A stretch of 36,343 nt of DNA, taken from contig NZ_CALHVI010000035.1 of the NCBI RefSeq assembly GCF_938039215.1, positions 1-36,343 of the forward strand, read 5' to 3'. Positions 27,701 through 34,256 of this stretch are shown here, piece by piece. The stretch is from an uncultured Porphyromonas sp. Lineage in GTDB: Bacteria; Bacteroidota; Bacteroidia; Bacteroidales; Porphyromonadaceae. The position numbers and the translations under genes were made by a program. The notes beneath the pieces are model-generated. The model was not told where the DNA came from, did no database searches, and saw nothing but the letters and a program-made list of their open reading frames with translations. Numbering within the stretch: the stretch's first letter is position 1; each line of letters begins with the position of its first letter.

Positions 27701-28553
27701 TGAGATCAATGTTGTCCTCTGTGATCTCAGCCTCACGCTCGACAAGGACGGTGATACGCTCCATGGAGACGACTTCACCCGTATCCTCATCACTGAGGTC
27801 ATCAATATAGGTCTTGGTGACACGCCCTGCTAGACGGCGGCCGATATGCTTCTCGAGGTTAGCACGAGTCACCTTCACCTCTTCAGAGAGATCGAAGAGG
27901 TCGAGGATCTGCTTATCCGATTCGAAGCCAATAGCACGAAGAAGGGTCGTGACGGGGAGCTTCTTCTTACGATCGATGTAGGCGTACATCACGTTGTTGA
28001 TGTCCGTCGCAAACTCGATCCAAGAGCCCTTGAAAGGAATGATACGTGCCGAATAAAGCTGAGAGCCGTTGGTGTGCGTGCTCGTCCCGAAGAATACCCC
28101 AGGAGAACGGTGCAGCTGCGAGACTACGACACGCTCAGCCCCATTGATGACAAAAGTCCCCGACTCCGTCATGTAAGGGATATAGCCCAGGAAGACATCC
28201 TGCACGACGGTGCTGAAGTCCTCATGGTCAGGGTCTGTACAAGACAGCTTCAGCTTAGCCTTCAGAGGGACACTGTAGGTCAAGCCACGGCTCAGGCACT
28301 CCTCGATAGTGTACTTGGGGGGATCGACGTAGTAATCGAGGAATTCGAGAACAAAGTTATTACGCGTATCTGCGATAGGGAAGTTCTCATTGAAGACTCG
28401 ATACAGGCCCTCTGACTTACGGCTCTCCGTAGCGGTGTCCAGCTGGAAGAAGTCTCGGAAGGACTTCAGCTGCACCTCTAGGAAGTCTGGGAAGACTAGA
28501 GGATTCTTTATCGAAGCAAAGTTGATTCTCCCTGATTGTGGAATGGAAGCCAT
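24741..28553 (-). CDS. rpoB: DNA-directed RNA polymerase subunit beta
   Basis: This is the 1270-aa beta subunit of RNA polymerase, forming the catalytic cleft with RpoC. The rifampicin-binding region (about residues 463-500) reads [20 protein letters not shown], then [13 protein letters not shown]. All common resistance positions hold the sensitive residue: Gln, Asp, His and Ser at E. coli 513, 516, 526 and 531. The catalytic-face motif [10 protein letters not shown] and the C-terminal [22 protein letters not shown], with [21 protein letters not shown], are intact. It lies 118 nt downstream of rplL with an attenuator-like hairpin between, and 27 nt upstream of rpoC. Confidence 0.99.
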   Translation of the reverse strand: [1270 protein letters not shown]

Positions 28554-28602
28554 CTATTGATTCTTTGAATAAAAGGAGGGTTCGGGAATTATTAGACACG
28601 AA

Positions 28603-28639
28603 ATGGTTAAGACCCCCCTCGTCGGGGGATCTTAACCAT
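28603..28639 (-). terminator. Attenuator-like hairpin between rplL and rpoB
   Basis: A stem of ATGGTTAAG (28603-28611) with CTTAACCAT (28631-28639), plus an inner CCCCC/GGGGG pair, lies 32 nt past the rplL stop. A partial terminator in this position is known from E. coli, where it lowers rpoBC relative to ribosomal protein expression. No U-tract is visible, so read-through is expected. Confidence 0.7.
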
Positions 28640-28670
28640 AATCACCTGATTAGAGGTGCTATAGGTGGGC

Positions 28671-29039
28671 TTACTTAAGTTCTACTTCAGCGCCAGCTTC
28701 TTCAAGAGCCTTCTTGAGAGCTTCTGCAGTAGCCTTGTCTACGCCTTCCTTTACAGGAGCAGGAGCAGCATCTACGATGTCCTTAGCTTCCTTGAGCCCG
28801 AGACCGCAATGTTCCTTGACAGCCTTTACTACCTGGAGCTTAGCAGCGCCAGCGCTCTTGAGGATGACGTCGAAGGAAGTCTTTTCTTCTTCCTGAGCAC
28901 CTTCAGCTGGGCCAGCTACGACAACAGCTGCAGCTGCTGGTTCGATTCCATACTCGTCCTTAAGGATAGCTGCAAGTTCGCTTACTTCCTTTACCGTCAG
29001 GTTTACTAGCTGCTCGGCAATTGCTTTGATATCTGCCAT
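28671..29039 (-). CDS. rplL: 50S ribosomal protein L7/L12
   Basis: This is the 122-aa acidic stalk protein of the large ribosomal subunit, present in multiple copies on L10, where it recruits and stimulates translational GTPases. The N-terminal dimerisation helix region (IKAIAEQLVNLTVKEVSELAAILK) is followed by an Ala-rich hinge (about 35-55). The C-terminal factor-binding domain has KLQVVKAVKEHCGLGLKEAKDIVD. It lies 56 nt after rplJ. Conservation and context make the call certain. Confidence 0.98.
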   Translation of the reverse strand: MADIKAIAEQLVNLTVKEVSELAAILKDEYGIEPAAAAVVVAGPAEGAQEEEKTSFDVILKSAGAAKLQVVKAVKEHCGLGLKEAKDIVDAAPAPVKEGVDKATAEALKKALEEAGAEVELK

Positions 29040-29095
29040 GTCGATTAGTTATTTCTTTAGTTTTTATTCTTGTTTTCGGGATAGTGGGGACGCTC

Positions 29096-29605
29096 TTATT
29101 CAGCAGCAGCTTCTGCCTCCTTGTTGTCCTTGTTTTCAAGGGCAGAGACGATGTTGCGAATAGGAGACTGGAGGAGAGCCACAACGTCTGCGATGAGCTC
29201 TTCCTTGCTCTTGATAGAGACAAGCTCAGCGAGCTGATCGGGGCCGTAGAAGCCAGTCTCAGCATAAGCAGCCTTGAGACGAAGCTTAGACTCTTCCTTC
29301 TTGTCCTTAGCGAAGTCCTTGATGATCTTAGCAGGAGCGTTAGCTACCGTGGTGAACATGATAGCGGTATTCCCCTTGAGCGCTGCGTACAGCGTAGCGA
29401 AGTCCGTTTCGGACTCAGAGAGAGCTCTACGCAGAAGGGTGTTCTTCGCTACAACGAGACGGATACCCCCCTTGTTACAAGCACGACGGAGCTGAGCAGT
29501 CTTAGCTGCATCCAGACCTTCGATGTTCGTCAGGTAGAAGTGTGGGTACTCGTTGAGGTAGCCCTTGAGCTGCTCTACGACGGTGCCTTTATTTTCCTTT
29601 CTCAT
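29096..29605 (-). CDS. rplJ: 50S ribosomal protein L10
   Basis: This is the 169-aa base of the ribosomal stalk, binding 23S rRNA through its N-terminal domain and L7/L12 dimers through its C-terminal helix. It begins MRKENKGTVVEQLKGYLNEYPHFY and contains GIRLVVAKNTLLRRALSESE, characteristic of the rRNA-binding part. It ends in an Ala/Glu-rich tail. It starts 17 nt after rplA and is followed by rplL. L10 normally represses its own mRNA leader, but the 17-nt gap leaves little room for a separate leader structure here. Confidence 0.98.
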   Translation of the reverse strand: MRKENKGTVVEQLKGYLNEYPHFYLTNIEGLDAAKTAQLRRACNKGGIRLVVAKNTLLRRALSESETDFATLYAALKGNTAIMFTTVANAPAKIIKDFAKDKKEESKLRLKAAYAETGFYGPDQLAELVSIKSKEELIADVVALLQSPIRNIVSALENKDNKEAEAAAE

Positions 29606-29622
29606 GATTTCTTCCTGGGTTA

Positions 29623-30318
29623 TTATTCTTCTACTGACTTAGGATCGATCTTGATACTTGGGCTCATCGTGCTAGAGAGGTAGATGCTCTTGACATACGT
29701 ACCCTTAGCAGCGGATGGCTTGAGGCGAAGTAGCGTCGTGATGATCTCGTTGGCATTATCATAGATCTGATCTGCCGAGAAGGAGACCTTACCGATCGAG
29801 GTGTGTACGATACCCGTCTTGTCTACCTTGAAGTCAATCTTACCAGACTTCACTTCCTTGACAGCAGCAGCGATATCATTCGTTACCGTACCGCTCTTAG
29901 GGTTAGGCATGAGACCACGAGGACCGAGGACACGACCGAGGGCACCGATCTTACCCATGATAGCGGGCATAGTGATGATGACATCGATTTCAGTCCAGCC
30001 ACCACGGATCTTCTCGATGTATTCATCGAGACCGACATAGTCAGCACCAGCAGCCTGAGCTTCAGCTTCCTTGTCAGGAGTACAGAGTGCAAGCACGCGC
30101 ACCTGCTTACCCGTACCATGAGGGAGGGTGACGACGCCACGAACCATCTGATTTGCCTTGCGAGGATCGACGCCGAGACGAACGTCTACATCCACAGATG
30201 CGTCGAACTTGGTGTCGGTGATTTCCTTGACCAGAGCCGAAGCTTCGCGGAGTGAATAGATCTTCCCGGGCTCGATCTTGCTAAAAGCGATCTTTTGCTT
30301 TTTCGTAAGTTTACTCAT
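29623..30318 (-). CDS. rplA: 50S ribosomal protein L1
   Basis: This is the 231-aa protein of the mobile L1 stalk of the large ribosomal subunit, and in many bacteria a translational repressor of the rplK-rplA mRNA. Family motifs are VDVDVRLGVDPRKANQMVRG, the domain II core VLGPRGLMPNPKSGTV and GKIDFKVDKTGIVHTSIGKV, and the C-terminal AAKGTYVKSIYLSSTMSPSI. It lies 11 nt after rplK and 17 nt before rplJ, in the conserved order. Confidence 0.98.
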   Translation of the reverse strand: MSKLTKKQKIAFSKIEPGKIYSLREASALVKEITDTKFDASVDVDVRLGVDPRKANQMVRGVVTLPHGTGKQVRVLALCTPDKEAEAQAAGADYVGLDEYIEKIRGGWTEIDVIITMPAIMGKIGALGRVLGPRGLMPNPKSGTVTNDIAAAVKEVKSGKIDFKVDKTGIVHTSIGKVSFSADQIYDNANEIITTLLRLKPSAAKGTYVKSIYLSSTMSPSIKIDPKSVEE

Positions 30319-30329
30319 CTTTCTATTGA

Positions 30330-30770
30330 TTAGTTACCGGGAAATTCGCCCTTTACAGTGATACCCATGCTGCGAGCCGTACCAGCTACGATCTTCATCG
30401 CAGCTTCGACAGTGAAGCAGTTGAGGTCGACAATCTTATCCTGTGCAATCGCGCGGACCTGTTCCCACGTCAGTTCAGCGACCTTGTTACGGTTAGGCTG
30501 TGCAGAGCCCGCCTTGAGCTTTGCTACTTCCTTGAGCTGTACTGCCACGGGAGGAGTCTTGACGATGAAATCAAAAGACTTATCAGCATAGTAAGTGATC
30601 ACTACAGGGAGGATCTTACCAGCCTGGTCTTGAGTTCTGGCATTGAATTGCTTGCAAAACTCCATTATATTGATCCCCTTAGCACCCAGAGCAGGTCCTA
30701 CGGGAGGTGAGGGGTTTGCAGCCCCACCCTTAATTTGCAATTTTAGTTGTCCAGCAACTTCCTTAGCCAT
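30330..30770 (-). CDS. rplK: 50S ribosomal protein L11
   Basis: This 146-aa protein, with 23S rRNA, forms the GTPase-associated centre. The N-terminal domain has LKLQIKGGAANPSPPVGPAL and GKGINIMEFCKQFNART-type sequence (here GAKGINIMEFCKQFNART). The C-terminal rRNA-binding domain includes FIVKTPPVAVQLKEVAKLKAGS and GTARSMGITVKGEFPGN. It lies 62 nt downstream of nusG; that gap could hold the L1-binding operator, though I could not identify one. Confidence 0.98.
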   Translation of the reverse strand: MAKEVAGQLKLQIKGGAANPSPPVGPALGAKGINIMEFCKQFNARTQDQAGKILPVVITYYADKSFDFIVKTPPVAVQLKEVAKLKAGSAQPNRNKVAELTWEQVRAIAQDKIVDLNCFTVEAAMKIVAGTARSMGITVKGEFPGN

Positions 30771-30832
30771 TGTCTTGAATCTTAAGTGTTATACACTGGA
30801 AAATAGGTGACAGAGCGGTTTGCGTAACCAAG

Positions 30833-31384
30833 CTACTCCTTGACCACCTGCGAATAATTGAGCTCCAGCGGAGTCTTGCGTCCGAACATCTTCACCATCA
30901 CGCGAAGCTTCTGCTTCTCTGGGGTCACTTCCTCGACGCTAGCTTCGTAGTTAGCGAAAGCACCATCGATGATACGCACCACGTCGCCCACATAGAGCTC
31001 CATGTCGTAGACACCATCTGAGTCAGCCATCTGGTCAGCACGACCGAGGATGCGCTCCACTTCGCTTCTCTTGAGCGGCTCGGGTTCACCTCCCTTGTTC
31101 GCTCCGAGGAAGCCGATGACGTTAGGCATATTGCGCAGCGTATGGGCTACGTCACCAAGTAACACAGCCTCTACAAGCACATAGCCTGGCAGATAAGGAC
31201 GCTCCTTGATGACCTTCTTACCACCTCGCTGAGTAACGATCTTCTCTGTAGGGATGACCACCTGGGAGACGTACTGACCAAGATTAGTATTCTTCATCTC
31301 TGCCTCCAGCTGCTCACGCACCTTGGCCTCCTTGCCGCTGACGGCACGGAGTACATAGAATCTCTTTTCTGCTACTTCAGTCAT
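30833..31384 (-). CDS. nusG: Transcription termination/antitermination factor NusG
   Basis: This is a 183-aa transcription elongation factor that binds the beta' clamp through its NGN domain and links RNA polymerase to Rho or the ribosome through its KOW domain. NGN features are FYVLRAVSGKEAKVREQLEAE and RPYLPGYVLVEAVL with VIGFLGANKGGEPEPL. The KOW domain contains VGDVVRIIDGAFANYEASVEEV. It lies 30 nt after secE and 62 nt before rplK. The standard secE-nusG-rplK order supports the call. Confidence 0.98.
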   Translation of the reverse strand: MTEVAEKRFYVLRAVSGKEAKVREQLEAEMKNTNLGQYVSQVVIPTEKIVTQRGGKKVIKERPYLPGYVLVEAVLLGDVAHTLRNMPNVIGFLGANKGGEPEPLKRSEVERILGRADQMADSDGVYDMELYVGDVVRIIDGAFANYEASVEEVTPEKQKLRVMVKMFGRKTPLELNYSQVVKE

Positions 31385-31414
31385 GATAGAGGGTAATCAA
31401 AGCAGAGCTTATCA

Positions 31415-31621
31415 CTAAGCTCCGATATAGCGATACACAAAATGCAGGATAGACTCAAACGTCTTGTCCATCCCCAAAACGACTAGAGCGATGATGAGGG
31501 AAGCAACCATCACCACCACAGCGCTATTGGTGAGCTCTGAGCTCGTAGGCCAGGACACCTTCTGTGTAAGCTCGACATACGAGGCGTTGAAAGCGCCCCC
31601 TATTCTCTTTATGAAACTCAT
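31415..31621 (-). CDS. secE: Preprotein translocase subunit SecE
   Basis: This is a small 68-aa inner-membrane subunit of the SecYEG channel, which clamps and stabilises SecY. It has the conserved amphipathic segment ELTQKVSWPTSSELTNSAVVV (the KVxWPT motif) followed by one membrane helix (about 35-58). The short single-helix form is the usual one outside gammaproteobacteria. It lies between tRNA-Trp and nusG, the conserved arrangement. Confidence 0.96.
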   Translation of the reverse strand: MSFIKRIGGAFNASYVELTQKVSWPTSSELTNSAVVVMVASLIIALVVLGMDKTFESILHFVYRYIGA

Positions 31622-31638
31622 TATCGTCTTTTATTTTG

Positions 31639-31711
31639 CACGGGTTGAGAGACTCGAACTCCCGACACCTGGTTTTGGAGACCAGTGCTCTACCAACTGA
31701 GCTAAACCCGT
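31639..31711 (-). tRNA. tRNA-Trp (CCA anticodon)
   Basis: The 73-nt gene folds into a complete cloverleaf with the 7-bp acceptor stem ACGGGTT/AACCCGT. The anticodon stem CTGGT/ACCAG closes the loop CTCCAAA (anticodon CCA), and the T-loop is TTCGAGT. The discriminator base is G, as expected for tRNA-Trp. The 3' CCA is not encoded. It sits between tuf and secE. Confidence 0.97.
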
Positions 31712-31717
31712 AGGAAG

Positions 31718-31755
31718 AGGGGATAGACAGGGACGAGGTGTCTCGTCTATCCCCT
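31718..31755 (-). terminator. Hairpin between tuf and tRNA-Trp
   Basis: An 11-bp stem (AGGGGATAGAC at 31718-31728 with its complement at 31745-31755) carries a small inner GAG/CTC pair. It lies 24 nt past the tuf stop and just before tRNA-Trp. It lacks a U-tract, so it is more likely a partial terminator or processing site than a full stop. Confidence 0.6.
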
Positions 31756-31779
31756 ACTTAAGAGTGGACTATCGGATGA

Positions 31780-32967
31780 TTAGTCTAAGATTTCGGTGAT
31801 CTGACCCGAACCTACCGTACGACCACCTTCACGGATAGCGAAGCGCAGACCTACGTTGCAAGCTACTGGGTAGATGAGTTCGACGTTGATCTCAACGTTG
31901 TCACCAGGCATCACCATTTCTACACCTTCAGGGAGAGTGATCTCACCAGTTACGTCAAGCGTACGGATGTAGAACTGAGGGCGGTACTTGTTGTGGAATG
32001 GCGTGTGACGACCACCTTCTTCCTTCTTCAGCACGTAGACAGAAGCCTTGAAGCGAGAGTGGGGCTTTACCTGACCAGGCTTAGCGATGACCATACCACG
32101 CTTGATTTCGTTCTTGTCGATACCACGGAGGAGGAGACCGACATTGTCACCAGCCTGACCTTCGTCGAGGATCTTACGGAACATTTCGACACCCGTTACG
32201 ACAGACTTAAGACCTTCTGCGCCGAGACCGATGATCTGAACTTCGTCACCCGTGTGGATAACACCCGTTTCGATACGACCAGTAGCAACGGTACCACGAC
32301 CCGTGATAGAGAAGACGTCTTCGACAGGCATGAGGAAGGGCTTATCGATGTCACGTGGAGGCAGTGGGATCCAGGTGTCGACAGCGTCCATCAGTTCCAT
32401 GATCTTATCTTCCCACTGAGGCTCACCATTGAGACCACCGAGGGCAGAACCACGGATAACAGGAGTGTTGTCGCCGTCGAAGTCGTAGCTGGAGAGAAGC
32501 TCGCGCATGTCCATTTCTACGAGTTCGAGCATTTCTTCGTCGTCAACCATGTCGCACTTGTTCATGAAGATGACGAGACGAGGAACGTTTACCTGACGAG
32601 CCAGAAGCACGTGCTCACGCGTCTGGGGCATAGGACCATCGGTAGCAGCAACTACGATGATAGCACCGTCCATCTGAGCAGCACCCGTGACCATGTTCTT
32701 CACATAGTCAGCGTGACCTGGGCAGTCAACGTGAGCGTAGTGACGGTTAGCCGTCTCGTACTCAACGTGTGAGGTGTTGATCGTGATACCACGTTCCTTT
32801 TCTTCAGGAGCATTGTCGATGGAGTCGAAAGAACGGAGTTCAGAGAGACCCTTCTTAGCAAGCACCGTCGTGATTGCTGCGGTAAGGGTCGTCTTACCGT
32901 GGTCGACGTGACCGATCGTACCAATGTTTACGTGTGGTTTCGATCTGTTAAATGTTTCTTTAGCCAT
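31780..32967 (-). CDS. tuf: Elongation factor Tu
   Basis: This is the 395-aa GTPase that delivers aminoacyl-tRNA to the ribosomal A site. The G1 loop is GHVDHGKTTL (residues 18-27), G3 is DCPGHADY, G4 is NKCD and G5 is GSALGG. Domain 2 and 3 features (TGRGTVATGRIETGVI, GDNVGLLLRGI, GGRHTPFHNKYRPQFYIRT) are intact, and the residues around the kirromycin and tRNA interfaces look normal. It follows tRNA-Thr and precedes tRNA-Trp. This conserved tRNA-tuf-tRNA-secE arrangement suggests one precursor RNA cut by tRNA-processing enzymes. Confidence 0.99.
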   Translation of the reverse strand: MAKETFNRSKPHVNIGTIGHVDHGKTTLTAAITTVLAKKGLSELRSFDSIDNAPEEKERGITINTSHVEYETANRHYAHVDCPGHADYVKNMVTGAAQMDGAIIVVAATDGPMPQTREHVLLARQVNVPRLVIFMNKCDMVDDEEMLELVEMDMRELLSSYDFDGDNTPVIRGSALGGLNGEPQWEDKIMELMDAVDTWIPLPPRDIDKPFLMPVEDVFSITGRGTVATGRIETGVIHTGDEVQIIGLGAEGLKSVVTGVEMFRKILDEGQAGDNVGLLLRGIDKNEIKRGMVIAKPGQVKPHSRFKASVYVLKKEEGGRHTPFHNKYRPQFYIRTLDVTGEITLPEGVEMVMPGDNVEINVELIYPVACNVGLRFAIREGGRTVGSGQITEILD

Positions 32968-33041
32968 AACTAAAATTATCTATTCTTAAGAAATACTTCT
33001 TTGTTGTGCTGTGTTGCGTATCTCTACGTCGACCACTAGTG

Positions 33042-33113
<72 letters not shown>

Positions 33114-33195
33114 TTGTTATCTACGTATGTGGAAAACGCCTCTTCCACCCTTTGAGAGAGAGGATTAAGTAAGAGCCTCTTCTCTAATTCGGTTG

Positions 33196-33226
33196 CAAAT
33201 ATACTACATTTTTCGAATGTGCCAAA
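33196..33226 (-). promoter_or_regulatory. Promoter of the tRNA-Thr/tuf unit
   Basis: The -33 element TTTG (33226-33223) and the -7 element TATATTTG (33203-33196) are separated by 19 nt, matching TTTG-N19-TAnnTTTG. The -7 element ends 82 nt before the tRNA-Thr 5' end. Confidence 0.75.
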
Positions 33227-33307
33227 ACTTCCCAGCTCTAGCTCCACCCCTGCAGCATCCTTTGCCCGACAAAAGCAACACCGAAGCATTCCTTTCGAAA
33301 AGCGAAC

Positions 33308-33346
33308 AAAGGAGGATTACTTGCTCATGCTTAGTAACCCTCCTTT
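33308..33346 (-). terminator. Terminator of the tRNA-Ser/tRNA-Phe unit
   Basis: AAAGGAGG (33308-33315) pairs with CCTCCTTT (33339-33346), extended by TTAC/GTAA after one mismatch. On the minus strand the hairpin follows directly after tRNA-Phe and ends in TTTGTTCG. Confidence 0.75.
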
Positions 33347-33353
33347 GCCTTTG

Positions 33354-33426
33354 TGGTGCCACCAGGAATCGAACCGGGGACACAAGGATTTTCAGTCCTT
33401 TGCTCTACCAACTGAGCTATGGCACC
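33354..33426 (-). tRNA. tRNA-Phe (GAA anticodon)
   Basis: The 73-nt gene folds as a complete cloverleaf with the perfect acceptor stem GGTGCCA/TGGCACC. The anticodon stem AAGGA/TCCTT closes the loop CTGAAAA (anticodon GAA). The discriminator is A and the 3' CCA is not encoded. It lies 23 nt after tRNA-Ser and is probably cotranscribed with it. Confidence 0.97.
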
Positions 33427-33449
33427 ATCGCAATGTTTGCAATCCTTAG

Positions 33450-33536
33450 CGGAAGCGACGAGATTCGAACTCGTGGTACGGTTGCCCGTACGGCAGTTTA
33501 GCAAACTGCTGGTTTCAGCCACTCACCCACACTTCC
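33450..33536 (-). tRNA. tRNA-Ser (GCT anticodon)
   Basis: This is an 87-nt type II tRNA with acceptor stem GGAAGTG/CGCTTCC (one G-T pair). The anticodon stem GCAGT/ACTGC closes the loop TTGCTAA (anticodon GCT, reading AGC and AGU). The long variable arm GTACGG/CCGTAC is diagnostic for tRNA-Ser. The discriminator is G and CCA is not encoded. It has its own promoter at 33566-33597. Confidence 0.97.
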
Positions 33537-33565
33537 TTTCGCTTCGCAGCTCTCGAATTGCGATG

Positions 33566-33597
33566 CAAAGATAGTACACATATTTCATTCCACCAAA
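33566..33597 (-). promoter_or_regulatory. Promoter of the tRNA-Ser/tRNA-Phe unit
   Basis: The -33 element TTTG (33597-33594) and the -7 element TATCTTTG (33573-33566) are separated by 20 nt, a full match to the Bacteroidota housekeeping consensus. The -7 element ends 29 nt before the tRNA-Ser 5' end. Confidence 0.85.
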
Positions 33598-33696
33598 TCT
33601 TGCGAAAAGAAATCTTCAAATCTTACGGCGAAGGAGAAGAATACACGGCGGGAGAATAAGCCTACACCTATTATATAATAGACAAACCCAAAAGAG

Positions 33697-33730
33697 AAGC
33701 GAGCTCCGATCCGAAGATCAAAGCTCGCTT
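33697..33730 (-). terminator. Terminator of tRNA-Lys
   Basis: AAGCGAGCT (33697-33705) pairs with AGCTCGCTT (33722-33730), with an inner GATC/GATC pair closing a short loop. The hairpin starts 3 nt past the encoded CCA and is followed on the minus strand by CTCTTTTGGGTTTG. Confidence 0.8.
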
Positions 33731-33733
33731 CTA

Positions 33734-33809
33734 TGGTGACCCCGGTGAGGCTCGAACTCACGACCCAGTGATTAAGAGTCACTTGCTCTACCAACTGAGC
33801 TACAGAGTC
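33734..33809 (-). tRNA. tRNA-Lys (CTT anticodon), CCA encoded
   Basis: The gene folds as a cloverleaf with acceptor stem GACTCTG/CGGGGTC (two G-T pairs). The anticodon stem AGTGA/TCACT closes the loop CTCTTAA (anticodon CTT), and the T-stem is GTGAG/CTCAC. The discriminator is A. Unlike the other four tRNA genes here, the 3' CCA is present in the DNA (33734-33736). It has its own promoter and terminator. Confidence 0.96.
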
Positions 33810-33863
33810 ATTTTGATCAACATGCCCGCCTTGGTGAGCGAGCTCTTTCATAATTTTCGGGTG

Positions 33864-33895
33864 CAAAGATAACACAGTATTTTCATTCCTGCAAA
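33864..33895 (-). promoter_or_regulatory. Promoter of tRNA-Lys
   Basis: The -33 element TTTG (33895-33892) and the -7 element TATCTTTG (33871-33864) are separated by 20 nt, the same spacing as the tRNA-Ser promoter. The -7 element ends 54 nt before the tRNA 5' end. Confidence 0.85.
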
Positions 33896-33984
33896 TCGGA
33901 GGAAAAATTCTCTTCATCACAGCCCTTCCACCTCCCCCTCAGCGACCCCGATCAGAAGCGGTCTCTGGAGGGGGCAAAAACAAC

Positions 33985-34064
33985 CCTACGGTAGGTCGCC
34001 GAAGAAACCTACTGTAGGTCGTCGAGGCGACCCACAGTGGGTCGGTCATGCGACCTACCGTAGG
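33985..34064. repeat. 23-bp palindrome array D (4 units)
   Basis: Cores start at 33985, 34008, 34031 and 34054, exactly 23 bp apart: CCTACGGTAGG, CCTACTGTAGG, CCCACAGTGGG and CCTACCGTAGG. The last two spacers are TCGTCGAGGCGA and TCGGTCATGCGA; the first is TCGCCGAAGAAA. The right flank is TTTCTTTTCGGGGG. The left flank (GGGGGCAAAAACAAC) partly mirrors it in inverted orientation. The array lies between divergent units, the tRNA-Lys promoter and rnhA. Confidence 0.93.
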
Positions 34065-34256
34065 TTTCTTTTCGGGGGCACAGAGCATAGCCCACACACA
34101 AACGAGCGGATCCCCCTTTTCACCCAAGGATCCCCAGACGAAGGTGAAACCGAGGCTTTATCGTATCTTTATCCGTCCTCCAGCACATGGAGGGCTTATC
34201 GACATCTCCCCTCCCCCACCTCGTGGTGGGAGCTCCATCATCCCTCAAGCGAGCCA
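34065..34256. other. Leader/upstream region of the RNase H gene
   Basis: No gene is seen. A near-match to the -7 element, TATCTTTA at 34164-34171 on the plus strand, lies 85 nt before the ATG at 34257 and could serve rnhA, but no -33 TTTG is at the right distance. A small CCTCGTGG-type inverted repeat occurs near 34213-34228. Confidence 0.4.

Noticed and set aside
33585..33920. A 111-aa minus-strand open frame upstream of tRNA-Ser
   Set aside because: It runs across the tRNA-Lys gene and its terminator and promoter, so it is not a credible protein gene.
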